Counted from the first letter of the stretch, positions 1-8,286 are shown. The stretch: DNA of 64,000 nt from Anabaena sphaerica FACHB-251 (GCF_014696825.1 NZ_JACJQU010000012.1:1-64000); one strand, 5' to 3'. A program made the numbers and translations. The notes: generated from the letters alone by a model not told the origin.

Positions 1-4
1 CGAT

Positions 5-65
5 CTGGGGACTGGGGACTGGGGACTGGGGACTGGGGACTGGGGACTGGGGACTGGGGACTGGG
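5..65. repeat. Heptameric tandem repeat (GGGGACT)n
   Basis: Eight consecutive copies of the heptamer GGGGACT followed by a partial copy. This is a short tandemly repeated repetitive sequence of the kind known from Anabaena/Nostoc intergenic DNA. The complementary version (AGTCCCC)n lies on the other side of the next gene, so the two arrays are in inverted orientation around it. Confidence 0.9.
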
Positions 66-134
66 TGAATAACCTATTACCTGTTCCCTATTGCCTATAA
101 GGTAAAATTGCCGTAGGAGTGTTGAGGCAATTTT

Positions 135-566
135 GTGGCTTACTGGGTAAAAATACAAGACCAGAGGAAAGAATATGTAGTTAATTTGGAACGTGTAAAT
201 ACATTTTGCTATGAAAAAAACGGTAGAATTACTTTTTGGTTGCCTAATAGTTCTATACCTATAGTCATTAACCCCCAAAGTAATGAGGAAGACTATCAAA
301 AAATTTGTGAATATATAGAGTACGCCCAACAACTAGATTTAAATCATGATTATTGGGTAGAAATAACCTATGATAGAAAAGAATATTTAATCAATCTCAA
401 CTGTATTAGTTCTTTCTGTCATGAACAGAATGGTAGATTAACTTTTTGGTTGCCAGATATTAATTTCCCCATCATTATTAACCCCACAAGCAGTCCCGAA
501 TCCTATCAAAAGGTGGTAAACTACTTAGAAAAACACATAGGATTTGATCTGGAAAATAGGGAATAG
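135..566 (+). CDS. Hypothetical protein made of two copies of a ~70-residue domain
   Basis: A 143-residue soluble protein starting with GTG. It is an internal duplication: residues 1-70 and 71-143 both follow the pattern YWV-I-Y-RKEY-NL--I--FC-E-NGR-TFWLP---PI-INP-S--E-YQK. Each copy looks like a small alpha/beta unit with a conserved aromatic/FWLP core. No catalytic motif, signal peptide or membrane segment is visible, and I recognise no family. The gene stands alone between two inverted heptamer arrays, transcribed opposite to the downstream glucokinase. The low-GC but regular codon use and the preserved duplication argue that it is a real gene. The GTG start is the first in-frame start just before the duplicated pattern begins. 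Confidence 0.7.
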   Translation: MAYWVKIQDQRKEYVVNLERVNTFCYEKNGRITFWLPNSSIPIVINPQSNEEDYQKICEYIEYAQQLDLNHDYWVEITYDRKEYLINLNCISSFCHEQNGRLTFWLPDINFPIIINPTSSPESYQKVVNYLEKHIGFDLENRE

Positions 567-594
567 GTAATAGGTAATTAGGTTATTCATCTTT

Positions 595-626
595 CCAGTC
601 CCCAGTCCCCAGTCCCCAGTCCCCAA
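595..626. repeat. Heptameric tandem repeat (AGTCCCC)n
   Basis: Four tandem copies of the heptamer, complementary to the array at 5-65. It fills the whole gap between the 143-residue gene and the convergently oriented glucokinase gene. Confidence 0.85.
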
Positions 627-1517
627 TCACCTGTCACCTATTCCCAATGCTAATTTAGCAGCACCTACCATTCCCGCTGAGTTACCGAGTTCTGCTGGTA
701 GTATTTGTAAACCTACACGCGAAGTAGGTAGAACCCGCTTTTCAATTTCAGCTTGCATTGATGGTAAAAAATATTCAAAACTGGCACTGACACCACCACC
801 AATAATAATCGCCTGGGGTGTGAGAACATATATTAAACTTGTTAAACCAAGTCCCAAGTCTTTACCATATTCTTGCCAAAAAGTCAAGGCTTCAGTATCA
901 CCTTTTTGGGCAAGTGCGCCTAATTCTGAGGGTTCTTTCCCCGTGCGACGACGAATAGCAGATATACAGGTATACTGTTCTAAAGAACCTTGATTACCAC
1001 TATTACACATTGGACCATCGGGGTTTAAAGTAATTAAACCCAATTCTGCTGCTGCACCTTGATGACCGACAAATAATTTACCATCAAGGATAATTGCACC
1101 ACCAACCCCAGTCCCTAATGTTAGTAAAATTAGATTTGGGAAATTTCGGCCAGCACCTAACCAAGCTTCCCCTAAACCAGCACAGTTAGCATCATTAGCG
1201 AGGATAGTTGGTTTACCAGTTTTGGCTTCTAACCAATCGGCTAAGGGTACATCATGCCATCCTGCCAAATTAATGGCAACTTTGGCAACCCTTCCCGCAG
1301 CGTCAGCAGGCCCGGGAGTTCCCACACCAATAGCTATAGTTTGATTATTTGGGTCTATTTGAGTTATGGCATCCAATATTTTAGATAATACAGCTTCTGG
1401 TGTTGCTGGTTGGGGAGTATCTACAGTTAAAGATTGTAAACAATTACCATCTGCTGTAAAACGTCCCAGCTTAATTGCTGTTCCTCCTAAATCAATACCG
1501 ATTACTTGTTTAGTCAT
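627..1517 (-). CDS. ROK-family glucokinase
   Basis: Predicted cytoplasmic ATP-dependent sugar kinase (glucose to glucose-6-phosphate) of the ROK family, 296 residues. The N-terminal phosphate-binding loop is IGIDLGGTAIKLG. ANDANCAGLGE and TLGTGVGGAI are the substrate-binding and ROK signature segments, and IIIGGGVS lies near the C-terminus. In the usual zinc motif CxCGxxGCxE only the first cysteine remains (CNSGNQGSLE), so this protein probably does not bind the structural zinc. A longer reading frame extends 10 residues upstream (to 1547), but the family normally begins just before IGIDLGGT, so I chose the ATG at 1517. Substrate specificity (glucose versus another sugar) is inference from family membership. 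Confidence 0.88.
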   Translation of the reverse strand: MTKQVIGIDLGGTAIKLGRFTADGNCLQSLTVDTPQPATPEAVLSKILDAITQIDPNNQTIAIGVGTPGPADAAGRVAKVAINLAGWHDVPLADWLEAKTGKPTILANDANCAGLGEAWLGAGRNFPNLILLTLGTGVGGAIILDGKLFVGHQGAAAELGLITLNPDGPMCNSGNQGSLEQYTCISAIRRRTGKEPSELGALAQKGDTEALTFWQEYGKDLGLGLTSLIYVLTPQAIIIGGGVSASFEYFLPSMQAEIEKRVLPTSRVGLQILPAELGNSAGMVGAAKLALGIGDR

Positions 1518-1597
1518 TAGGAATAGGGGGAGATAAGAGTGTTCCAAACAATAAATGATCCAAAACCAGAGATTGCTTCATTCCGTTCTGCTCCATA

Positions 1598-1630
1598 TGG
1601 CTAACGCCACGCTCCGCGAACGCAATGACA
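1598..1630. repeat. Short dispersed repeat, GC-rich
   Basis: A GC-rich island (GGCTAACGCCACGCTCCGCG followed by AACGC) in AT-rich intergenic DNA. Similar words occur around 17485, 25440, 36470, 38410, 52035 and 58610 in this window. It resembles the small dispersed repeats of Nostocales genomes. Confidence 0.55.
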
Positions 1631-1679
1631 ATTGGGCATTTTTTTACTTGGAATATTCTAAATAACCCAATCACCAATT

Positions 1680-1841
1680 CTATTGGTTTTTGTTAACTAT
1701 TCGCACATGAGCTATTTGGTTTGAACTAATACTTGAATTCTGCCAATTTGCCACGGGTGCGCCTTTTAAAATACCCGATAAAGCTACAGAAAGCATTAAT
1801 CCACCGGTAGCAGCTGCAATTAAAGTAATATTATCTTTCAC
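1680..1841 (-). CDS. Small membrane-spanning hypothetical protein (53 residues)
   Basis: A short open frame in the gap between glucokinase and the ABC permease, starting with GTG at 1841. It has a weak GAGAG ribosome-binding sequence about seven bases upstream. The product has one hydrophobic stretch near its start (ITLIAAATGGLMLSVALSGI), then a polar C-terminus ending in HVRIVNKNQ. This fits a single-pass small membrane protein. I recognise no family. Support is the start context, a plausible membrane segment and the otherwise unexplained 390-base gap; comparison with related genomes would decide it. Confidence 0.4.
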   Translation of the reverse strand: MKDNITLIAAATGGLMLSVALSGILKGAPVANWQNSSISSNQIAHVRIVNKNQ

Positions 1842-1856
1842 ACGAGTCTCTCAGTT

Positions 1857-1922
1857 TGTTAGTTGTCAGTTGTCATCAGTCAGTTGTCATTAGTCATTAG
1901 TTATTAGTTATTAATTATTTTT
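1857..1922. repeat. Degenerate tandem repeats (GTCAGTT / TTAGTCA / TTATTAG types)
   Basis: A run of imperfect 7-8 base units (TTAGTTGTCAGTTGTCATCA and so on) just downstream of the ABC permease gene. It is the same class of short tandem repeat as the other heptamer arrays, but more decayed. Confidence 0.55.
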
Positions 1923-1938
1923 CCCAATCACCAAATAA

Positions 1939-2826
1939 CTATTGCCTATTTTCTCTTCTCAGACGAGGATTGACAAATTCATTCAACCCTTCACCAAGTA
2001 GTGATAACCCTACTACCAAGGTTGTCATAGCTAAACCCGGAAACAGGGTAGTCCACCAAATGCCTGTAGGTAGTGCTTCCAGAGCTTGCTTTAAATCATA
2101 TCCCCATTCTGGTACATCTTCAGGTAGTCCTAAACCCAAAAAGCCTAAACCGCCTAAAACTAATATGGCATCTGCGGCGTTGAGGGTAAAGAGGACGGGG
2201 ACACTTTGAATAACATTGAAAAATAGATATTTTGAAAGTACAGTCCAGGTAGAAGCGCCTATTGCTTGCGCGGCTTCGATGTATACTTCCGTTTTGACGC
2301 TGACGGTGTGGTTACGAACTACGCGATAATATTGGGGTATGTAGGCTATACTAATAGCGATCGCAGCATTTAAAATTCCTCTCCCCACCACAAAAGCCAG
2401 TGTGACAGAAAGCAGCAATCCCGGTAGGGTGTAAATGCTATCCATGAGAAACAGCAATACTTTATCTAATTTTCCACCCAAATAGCCACTTACCATCCCC
2501 AACGGTACACCAATTACCATACTGAGGGCGGTAGCTAAAATAACTACTTGTAGTGCCGCTTGTGCGCCAAAAATCGTCCGGGAAAAGACATCATAACCCA
2601 AACGACTTGTACCAAACCAGTGTTTAAGGGAAGGTGCATCATGAATAGGGTTACTTAAAAATTCTTTGGGGTTTTGTAGCCATCCCCAAGATTGAAATAC
2701 AGGCGCAAAAAAGGCTAAAAAGATAAAAAATAAAGTCATAGCCAAACCTATCAGCATAAATCGCTGGGATAGGTTAGATTTAGCAAAATTAAAAAAACTT
2801 GGTATTTGACGTTTTGTAATGGTCAT
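1939..2826 (-). CDS. ABC transporter permease, DppC/OppC type
   Basis: Inner-membrane permease subunit of a peptide/nickel-type ABC importer, 295 residues, the usual length for DppC/OppC. An N-terminal hydrophobic helix (about 23-46) is followed by the OppC-type segment HWFGTSRLGYDVFSR. Then comes a binding-protein-dependent transport domain with about five helices. The EAA loop that contacts the ATPase is visible as EAAQAIGASTWTVLSKY (about 184-200). No binding protein, partner permease or ATPase gene lies next to it, so the rest of the transporter must be encoded elsewhere, as is common in cyanobacteria. The substrate (dipeptide, oligopeptide or metal-peptide) cannot be told from the sequence. 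The ATG at 2826 is the first start and leaves a normal N-terminus. Confidence 0.9.
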   Translation of the reverse strand: MTITKRQIPSFFNFAKSNLSQRFMLIGLAMTLFFIFLAFFAPVFQSWGWLQNPKEFLSNPIHDAPSLKHWFGTSRLGYDVFSRTIFGAQAALQVVILATALSMVIGVPLGMVSGYLGGKLDKVLLFLMDSIYTLPGLLLSVTLAFVVGRGILNAAIAISIAYIPQYYRVVRNHTVSVKTEVYIEAAQAIGASTWTVLSKYLFFNVIQSVPVLFTLNAADAILVLGGLGFLGLGLPEDVPEWGYDLKQALEALPTGIWWTTLFPGLAMTTLVVGLSLLGEGLNEFVNPRLRRENRQ

Positions 2827-2872
2827 GGGAGATTTTTTACTGGGGCTTGAGTGAAAATATTAGTCTCCTAGA

Positions 2873-2985
2873 CTCGTTCCCAGTCTCTGGCTGGGAATGC
2901 AGATATTGAGGCTCTGCCTCAAATAAGCTAGAGTGGTGGAGGCAGAGCCTCCTTAGTGCATTCCCTGGTAAAACCAGGGAACGAG
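2873..2985. repeat. Long imperfect inverted repeat, MITE-like
   Basis: An element of about 113 bases with nested inverted arms: CTCGTTCCC at the left end pairs with GGGAACGAG at the right end, GGGAATGC pairs with GCATTCCC, and AGGCTCTGCCTC pairs with GAGGCAGAGCCT. The structure folds almost end to end and has no coding capacity. Similar elements are common in Nostocales intergenic DNA. It sits between the permease gene and NTRC. Confidence 0.75.
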
Positions 2986-3016
2986 GAATTTTCTTCCTTT
3001 CACCTGTCACCTGTTT

Positions 3017-4417
3017 TTACAGATTACTTTCAATTAACTGCCGATACTCACTTTTCTGTTTCACACCCTTAAGTTCCTTCACCAGTTCCTTATCTTTAAA
3101 CAATTGTACTGTTGGTGTTCCTGTCACTCCGGCATTTTCAGCAATATCTCGATCTTTATCAATGTCGATTTCGACAAAGTGAATCTTACCATCAAATTCA
3201 TCGACTACTTTATTTAATATCGGTTTCAAGGTATGACAGGGACCACAACCAGGAGAAACATATTTTACCAACAGCAAGCGATCGCTTTCATGGAATAATT
3301 TCCTTAAAGCATAACCCCCCTCATGGCGTGTTGCTTGCAAATTAAACTCTGTTTCTGCTTTCTGTGTTTCTGGTTGCGTTGCTAATTCATTATTTGCTGT
3401 TTCTGGTTGATGATGGAACTCATGAATTAAATTCTTTGATGATAACCATCTTTCTGCTAACATGGCCGCCATACAACCAGTACCCGCTGCTGTAATTGCT
3501 TGCCTAAATTCATGATCCTGCACGTCACCGGCTGCAAATACACCTTCTAAACTGGTTTCTACACCACCATGTTGAGTGACAATGTACCCCACCTCATCCA
3601 GCTCTAATTGTCCCTGAAATAAATCTGTATTGGGCTTGTGACCAACAGCGTAAAATAAACCTTTAGCATTGATGGTACTTTCTTCCCCGGTTTGATTATT
3701 ACGAACTTGCACACCGGTCATATTACCCTTACCAACCACATCTACCGCTTCGGTGTGCCAATGTACCTTTATTTTTGGGTTGCTCAAAACTCTATCTTGC
3801 ATGGCTTTAGAAGCCCGCATTTTTTCAGAACGCACTAATAAATGTACCTGAGAACCATACTTCGTTAAATAAATTGCTTCCTCCGCTGCTGAATCTCCCG
3901 CACCAATAACCGCTAACTCAGCACCGCGAAAGATGGGGGTTGCACCATCACAAATCGCACAAGCGGAAATTCCCCGACTCCAAAATTGATGTTCACTGGG
4001 TAAACCCAAACGTTTAGCTGTTGCACCAGTAGCGATAATTAAACTATGTGCTTTGAGTTCCCTTTCTTGGGAACGAATAGTAAAAGGACGCTGACTTAAA
4101 TCAACTGATATCACATCTTCAGTATATAACTCAGCCCCCCACCGTTCCGCTTGCGCTTTCATGTTATCCATCAAGTCTGGTCCGGTAATACCTTGGGGAA
4201 ACCCTGGAAAGTTCTCAACTTCTGTGGTTGTCATCAGTTGTCCACCGGGTAAACCTCCTGCTTGGAAACCTTCAAAAACCACAGGTTTTAAATTTGCCCT
4301 TCCTGCATAGATAGCTGCTGTATAGCCAGCAGGACCAGAACCGATAATTACTAAGTTTTCTACTGTGGGGTTAGTCATATTATCCAAACTCATAACGACT
4401 ACGTTTAATTTAAGCAT
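3017..4417 (-). CDS. NADPH-dependent thioredoxin reductase fused to thioredoxin (NTRC)
   Basis: Bifunctional redox enzyme: an NADPH-thioredoxin reductase module followed by its own thioredoxin module. NTRC supplies NADPH electrons to 2-Cys peroxiredoxin and other targets in cyanobacteria and plastids. Visible features are the FAD loop [16 protein letters not shown], the redox centre CAICDG (C153/C156 in the longest frame), the NADPH loop [11 protein letters not shown], and the FAD site [11 protein letters not shown] linker of about 40 residues precedes the thioredoxin active site [12 protein letters not shown] (CGPC at 391-394). Length matches NTRC. The start is uncertain: ATGs at 4417, 4393 and 4378 are in frame, and the conserved region (TVENLVIIG) begins just after the last. 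It is transcribed divergently from the pilin-like gene at 4541. Confidence 0.95.
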   Translation of the reverse strand: MLKLNVVVMSLDNMTNPTVENLVIIGSGPAGYTAAIYAGRANLKPVVFEGFQAGGLPGGQLMTTTEVENFPGFPQGITGPDLMDNMKAQAERWGAELYTEDVISVDLSQRPFTIRSQERELKAHSLIIATGATAKRLGLPSEHQFWSRGISACAICDGATPIFRGAELAVIGAGDSAAEEAIYLTKYGSQVHLLVRSEKMRASKAMQDRVLSNPKIKVHWHTEAVDVVGKGNMTGVQVRNNQTGEESTINAKGLFYAVGHKPNTDLFQGQLELDEVGYIVTQHGGVETSLEGVFAAGDVQDHEFRQAITAAGTGCMAAMLAERWLSSKNLIHEFHHQPETANNELATQPETQKAETEFNLQATRHEGGYALRKLFHESDRLLLVKYVSPGCGPCHTLKPILNKVVDEFDGKIHFVEIDIDKDRDIAENAGVTGTPTVQLFKDKELVKELKGVKQKSEYRQLIESNL

Positions 4418-4540
4418 AGCATAACAAATGCAGTGATAAAAGTTGGGGTGATTTGGGCATACTGGGATTAGGGTGTATCTCCAAGTAATATTGCGTTGAT
4501 ATTCTGCTGATTTTTGTCAAACTAACTACTTAAAAATAAG

Positions 4541-5065
4541 ATGAAAAGCGATTTCAAAAGGCAACTTTTAGGGTACATCCTCCCAAAAAAGCAAGATAAC
4601 GCAGGTTTTACACTAACTGAACTAATTATAGTTACAGTAATTATTGGTATACTGTCTGCGATCGCCCTACCCTCAATATTGAGCCGAGCTAATAAAAGTA
4701 AGCAGACTGAAGCTAAACTATATACTGGCTCAATGAATCGCGCTCAACAGGCTTATTATCTGGAAAATACCGCCTTTACTACTTCTATTGATAATTTAGG
4801 AATTGGGATTCAACCCCAAACTGAGAACTATGACTACAATATCCAGATAAATAACACAGTCGCTACAAATAACGGTGTTTCTAGGAAAAAAGCTTTAAAT
4901 TCTTATGTAGGAGTTACTTATTTGAATACATTTATCAGCACAGCAGGTACTGTTGAGTCAGTGACGATAACTATTTTATGTGAAAGCCCTAATACTGGTG
5001 TGGGTACTCAGCAAACTATGACATCAGGGGTTTGTCCCACTGGTTGGTTACTGTTGCCAAAATAA
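4541..5065 (+). CDS. Type IV pilin-like protein (minor pilin candidate)
   Basis: Type IV pilin-family protein, 174 residues. A short basic leader ends in the prepilin peptidase site G22/F23 (AG-FTLTELIIV), with the invariant glutamate at mature position 5 (E27), followed by the hydrophobic N-terminal helix. Two C-terminal cysteines (C147, C165) could form the usual pilin disulfide loop. It is related to, but clearly different from, the two major-type pilins at 6853 and 7628: the leader and helix are similar, the globular part is not. Likely role is minor pilin or pseudopilin in the type IV pilus. It is separated from those pilins by a methyltransferase gene on the same strand. Confidence 0.87.
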   Translation: MKSDFKRQLLGYILPKKQDNAGFTLTELIIVTVIIGILSAIALPSILSRANKSKQTEAKLYTGSMNRAQQAYYLENTAFTTSIDNLGIGIQPQTENYDYNIQINNTVATNNGVSRKKALNSYVGVTYLNTFISTAGTVESVTITILCESPNTGVGTQQTMTSGVCPTGWLLLPK

Positions 5066-5118
5066 GTGATAAGGAAGGTATGATTTAATTTACTATAAAA
5101 TTCTGAAGAATAACATTG

Positions 5119-6453
5119 ATGATCATGAATAATTCTAACTCTGATTTGTGGGATAAGATTCGTCAGCAATTTGACAGCGCACCATATCCCAGAATGCCCC
5201 TGGATAAATCGCCTAAAGACAATCCTAATTTACTGTACATTCATAATTTATCAACGGCTTATTATTTAAGAAACAAAAAATTTGTAGATACTAAAGATAA
5301 AATAATTTTAGATGCTGGTTGTGGGACTGGTTACAAATCATTATTTTTAGCAGAAGCTAATCCTGGTGCAAAAATAGTCGGTGTTGATATCTCATCAGAA
5401 TCAATCCAATTAGCCAAACAGCGCCTAGAATATCATGGGTTTAATAATGCCGAATTTCATGTTTTATCAATCTATGATTTACCTGAGCTAAATTATAAAT
5501 TTGACTATATAAATTGTGATGAACTGCTGTATCTATTTCCTAATATTTCTATAGCTTTACAAGCCATGAAATCGGTGTTAAATACTGATGGTATCATTCG
5601 TAGTAATTTACATAGTGCAATCCAACGATTTAATATTTATCGCGCTCAAAAAGTATTTAGTATGATGGGTTTGATGGATGAAAATCCAGGAGAATTAGAA
5701 ATAGAAATTGCCATTGATACAATGAAAGCTTTGAAAGATAATGTCACTCTCAAAACTCAAACTTGGAGTTCTGAGTATGAAGGAGAAGATAAACAAGAGC
5801 GAATTTTAATGAACTATTTGTTTCAAGGAGACAAAGGTTACACTATCAGCGATATGTTTACAGCTTTGAGAGCAGCAGATTTAGAATTTATCAGTATGAT
5901 ACATTGGCGAGAATGGGATTTAATGCGTTTATTTAAAGAACCTGATAATCTACCTACTTTTCTGGCTATGAGTTTACCAGAAATTTCTCTAGAAGAAAGA
6001 TTACAGTTAGTTGACCTATTACATCCTATTCACCGCTTACTAGATTTCTGGTGTGGTCATCCTCAACAGGAGCAAACATTTGTACCAATTGCCGAATGGA
6101 ATGATTTAGACTGGGAACAAGCTATAGTACATCTGCATCCACAATTAAACAATTCTAACTTTCAAGCAGACCTCATTGATTGTGTGACACAGTGTAAACC
6201 ATTTCATCTTGGTAAGCACTTATTAACAGCGCCAGAATTTCAAACTTTATGTGTAGATAGTGCAGTGGCTGTTTGCTTGCTGCCTTTGTTAGATGCGCCC
6301 CAAGCAATGATGTATATTGTAGAACGGTTCCGACAAGCTCGACCTGTAGACCCTGTTACCCTTCAGCCTACAGCACTGCGACAGGCTTTTGAAACGGTGA
6401 AAGACCTGCTGTTAACTGTGGAAGATTGCGGTTATGTAATGGTAGAGAATTAA
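5119..6453 (+). CDS. Class I SAM-dependent methyltransferase with long C-terminal extension
   Basis: Predicted S-adenosylmethionine-dependent methyltransferase of about 444 residues. The Rossmann motif I (ILDAGCGTGYKSLFLAEA) is at about residues 63-80, motif II acidic residue in VGVDIS, and motif IV region is FDYINCDELLYLF. Residues beyond about 230 form an extension without a motif I know; it contains W-rich and leucine-rich helices. The target is unknown. Lying between pilin genes and just upstream of an O-GlcNAc transferase, it could modify a surface protein or glycan, which is inference only. Three starts are clustered (TTG 5116, ATG 5119, ATG 5125). I chose the ATG at 5119, which has GAAGAA upstream. 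Confidence 0.8.
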   Translation: MIMNNSNSDLWDKIRQQFDSAPYPRMPLDKSPKDNPNLLYIHNLSTAYYLRNKKFVDTKDKIILDAGCGTGYKSLFLAEANPGAKIVGVDISSESIQLAKQRLEYHGFNNAEFHVLSIYDLPELNYKFDYINCDELLYLFPNISIALQAMKSVLNTDGIIRSNLHSAIQRFNIYRAQKVFSMMGLMDENPGELEIEIAIDTMKALKDNVTLKTQTWSSEYEGEDKQERILMNYLFQGDKGYTISDMFTALRAADLEFISMIHWREWDLMRLFKEPDNLPTFLAMSLPEISLEERLQLVDLLHPIHRLLDFWCGHPQQEQTFVPIAEWNDLDWEQAIVHLHPQLNNSNFQADLIDCVTQCKPFHLGKHLLTAPEFQTLCVDSAVAVCLLPLLDAPQAMMYIVERFRQARPVDPVTLQPTALRQAFETVKDLLLTVEDCGYVMVEN

Positions 6454-6500
6454 TTTGACACTATATATAATAACCATACTAAAATATCTCCTGAAAAGAA

Positions 6501-6580
6501 TGTAGAGACATTCCACGGAACGTTTCTACAAAGGTTCTAGAGCGTCGATTCCTTAGAGACGTTAGATGTAATGTCTCTAC
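6501..6580. repeat. Two palindromic GTAGAGAC-type repeats
   Basis: The first palindrome (6501-6530) pairs TGTAGAGACATTCC with GGAACGTTTCTACA. The second (about 6555-6580) pairs TAGAGACGTTA with TAATGTCTCTA. They belong to the family also seen at 27191, 48475 and 62235. Downstream of the methyltransferase gene they could act as transcription terminators, although the T-run is weak. A further repeat of the AAACGC(T/A)GAT kind follows at about 6650-6681; its relative is at about 42540-42570. Confidence 0.65.
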
Positions 6581-6773
6581 TTTACAGTTTTCAATATTGA
6601 TTTAACGGAGATGACTTTTTTATCAAAGTCTCGAAAATATCAATGATTAACCGTAGATAAACGCTGATAAACGCCGATTTGGCGATTTATATAAAAAACT
6701 TGAAGAGATGAAATCCTTGATAAATAAGCTTTTTAGGGCATTTTCTCCTATCTAGCAAAAAAAAATTCGGTGG

Positions 6774-6852
6774 GGTGATATGAAACTGATCAGAAGTGGG
6801 TAAGTTTTTCTCATAAGGAAACAAACAACACCCCAACTCAAGAGAAACTACT
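6774..6852 (+). promoter_or_regulatory. Conserved upstream region of pilin copy 1
   Basis: A 79-base block from GGTGATATGAAACTGATCAG to the start codon, repeated almost exactly in front of the second pilin (7549-7627) with one visible base change. It probably contains the 5' leader and ribosome-binding region (AAGAGAAACTACT before ATG). Its strict conservation means both pilins share the same proximal control signals. Upstream of 6774 the two copies are unrelated, so promoters further away may differ. Confidence 0.6.
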
Positions 6853-7422
6853 ATGAAAAGTGAACTGAAAGCAAAATTCTTACAACACCTCCTGGGCAAA
6901 AAGAAAGATAATCAAGGTTTCACCCTGATTGAATTGTTAGTTGTTATCATCATCATTGGTATTCTATCTGCTATTGCGTTGCCTTCTTTCTTAAACCAAG
7001 CTAAGAAAGCTAAACAATCTGAAGCTAAGACTTATGTTGGTTCTCTGAATAGAGGTGATCAAGCTTACTACGCTGAAAACGATACTTTTGCGGGTGCAGA
7101 TACCAATGTGAATACTAGCGTAACAGCAGCAATGAACGCCCTTGGTATTGGTATTGCTACTCAAACCCAAAACTATAATTACGGTACTTCCGCCTATCTT
7201 AACGGTGGTGGTTCAAATGTTTACTCTACATCCTATTCAAGTTTAAACAGTGCTTCCTCTGGCTTAAAGAACTATAACGGTAAGGTTTACTTACAACAGG
7301 TGGGCGCTAACTCTGAACTTACCAGTCTTGCCTTTATGTGTGAAGCTCAAAAAGTTAATGTTTCCTTGGCTAATATGGGTACAGGTACTACTTGTCCAAC
7401 AGATTGGAAGCTGATCAAGTAA
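6853..7422 (+). CDS. Type IV major pilin, PilA-like (copy 1)
   Basis: Structural subunit candidate of the type IV pilus (motility, adhesion, DNA uptake), 189 residues. The leader ends with KKKDNQG and prepilin peptidase is expected to cut between G22 and F23. E27 is mature residue 5. The helix FTLIELLVVIIIIGILSAIA follows directly. The C-terminal part is rich in G, S, N, Y and T and carries two cysteines (C163, C181), fitting a disulfide loop and possible O-glycosylation sites (inference). It is nearly identical to the gene 775 bases downstream, differing only at residues 173-174 (A-N here, V-D there). A hairpin terminator follows, so each copy is probably its own transcription unit. Confidence 0.93.
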   Translation: MKSELKAKFLQHLLGKKKDNQGFTLIELLVVIIIIGILSAIALPSFLNQAKKAKQSEAKTYVGSLNRGDQAYYAENDTFAGADTNVNTSVTAAMNALGIGIATQTQNYNYGTSAYLNGGGSNVYSTSYSSLNSASSGLKNYNGKVYLQQVGANSELTSLAFMCEAQKVNVSLANMGTGTTCPTDWKLIK

Positions 7423-7480
7423 TATGCAATGGTTGTATCTTACTTGCAGTAAGTAATGAGTAAATTTAATTTACATTTAG

Positions 7481-7518
7481 ACTCCCTACTATTTATTTGT
7501 GTGGGAGTTTTACTTTTT
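7481..7518 (+). terminator. Rho-independent terminator after pilin copy 1
   Basis: Inverted arms ACTCCC (7481-7486) and GGGAGT (7503-7508) around an AT-rich loop, followed by TTTTACTTTTT. The placement just after the pilin stop fits an intrinsic terminator. Confidence 0.8.
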
Positions 7519-7548
7519 AATCTAGCTACCAAAAAATATTTTCTTAGA

Positions 7549-7627
7549 GGTGATATGAAACTGATCAGAAGTGGGTAAGTTCTTCTCATAAGGAAACAAA
7601 CAACACCCCAACTCAAGAGAAACTACT
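7549..7627 (+). promoter_or_regulatory. Conserved upstream region of pilin copy 2
   Basis: Duplicate of the block at 6774-6852, beginning at GGTGATATGAAACTG and running to the start codon. It lies after the terminator of copy 1, so it either carries the start of transcription for copy 2 or is a leader driven from the short, unrelated AT-rich DNA before it. Confidence 0.55.
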
Positions 7628-8197
7628 ATGAAAAGTGAACTGAAAGCAAAATTCTTACAACACCTCCTGGGCAAAAAGAAAGATAATCAAGGTTTCACCC
7701 TGATTGAATTGTTAGTTGTTATCATCATCATTGGTATTCTATCTGCTATTGCGTTGCCTTCTTTCTTAAACCAAGCTAAGAAAGCTAAACAATCTGAAGC
7801 TAAGACTTATGTTGGTTCTCTGAATAGAGGTGATCAAGCTTACTACGCTGAAAACGATACTTTTGCGGGTGCAGATACCAATGTGAATACTAGCGTAACA
7901 GCAGCAATGAACGCCCTTGGTATTGGTATTGCTACTCAAACCCAAAACTATAATTACGGTACTTCCGCCTATCTTAACGGTGGTGGTTCAAATGTTTACT
8001 CTACATCCTATTCAAGTTTAAACAGTGCTTCCTCTGGCTTAAAGAACTATAACGGTAAGGTTTACTTACAACAGGTGGGTGCTAACTCTGAACTTACCAG
8101 TCTTGCCTTTATGTGTGAAGCTCAAAAAGTTAATGTTTCCTTGGTTGATATGGGTACAGGAACTACTTGTCCAACAGATTGGAAGCTGATCAAGTAG
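7628..8197 (+). CDS. Type IV major pilin, PilA-like (copy 2)
   Basis: Second member of the tandem pilin pair, 189 residues. It has the same prepilin leader, cleavage point (G22/F23), E27, hydrophobic helix and cysteines C163/C181 as copy 1. The proteins differ only at residues 173-174 (V-D instead of A-N), inside the loop closed by the two cysteines, and the DNA shows only a few further silent changes. The duplication unit includes about 79 bases of upstream sequence and stops roughly ten bases after the stop codon; the terminators differ between copies. This is a recent duplication or one maintained by gene conversion. A gene-dosage role or antigenic variation at the loop are both possible. 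Confidence 0.93.
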   Translation: MKSELKAKFLQHLLGKKKDNQGFTLIELLVVIIIIGILSAIALPSFLNQAKKAKQSEAKTYVGSLNRGDQAYYAENDTFAGADTNVNTSVTAAMNALGIGIATQTQNYNYGTSAYLNGGGSNVYSTSYSSLNSASSGLKNYNGKVYLQQVGANSELTSLAFMCEAQKVNVSLVDMGTGTTCPTDWKLIK

Positions 8198-8245
8198 TAT
8201 GCAATATTTGGATATTACTTGCTATGCGTAGTAAGGATTACATTT

Positions 8246-8286
8246 AAACTCCCAAACAAGTAAATTGTAGGGAGTTTTATTTCTTT
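8246..8286 (+). terminator. Rho-independent terminator after pilin copy 2
   Basis: Inverted arms AAACTCCC (8246-8253) and GGGAGTTT (8270-8277) followed by TATTTCTTTT. It is analogous in position to the terminator of copy 1 but different in loop sequence. Confidence 0.8.

Noticed and set aside
5-65. A regular repeat array that might be taken for CRISPR
   Set aside because: Units are 7 bases with no spacers; the same is true for the arrays at 20328, 44308 and 49031.
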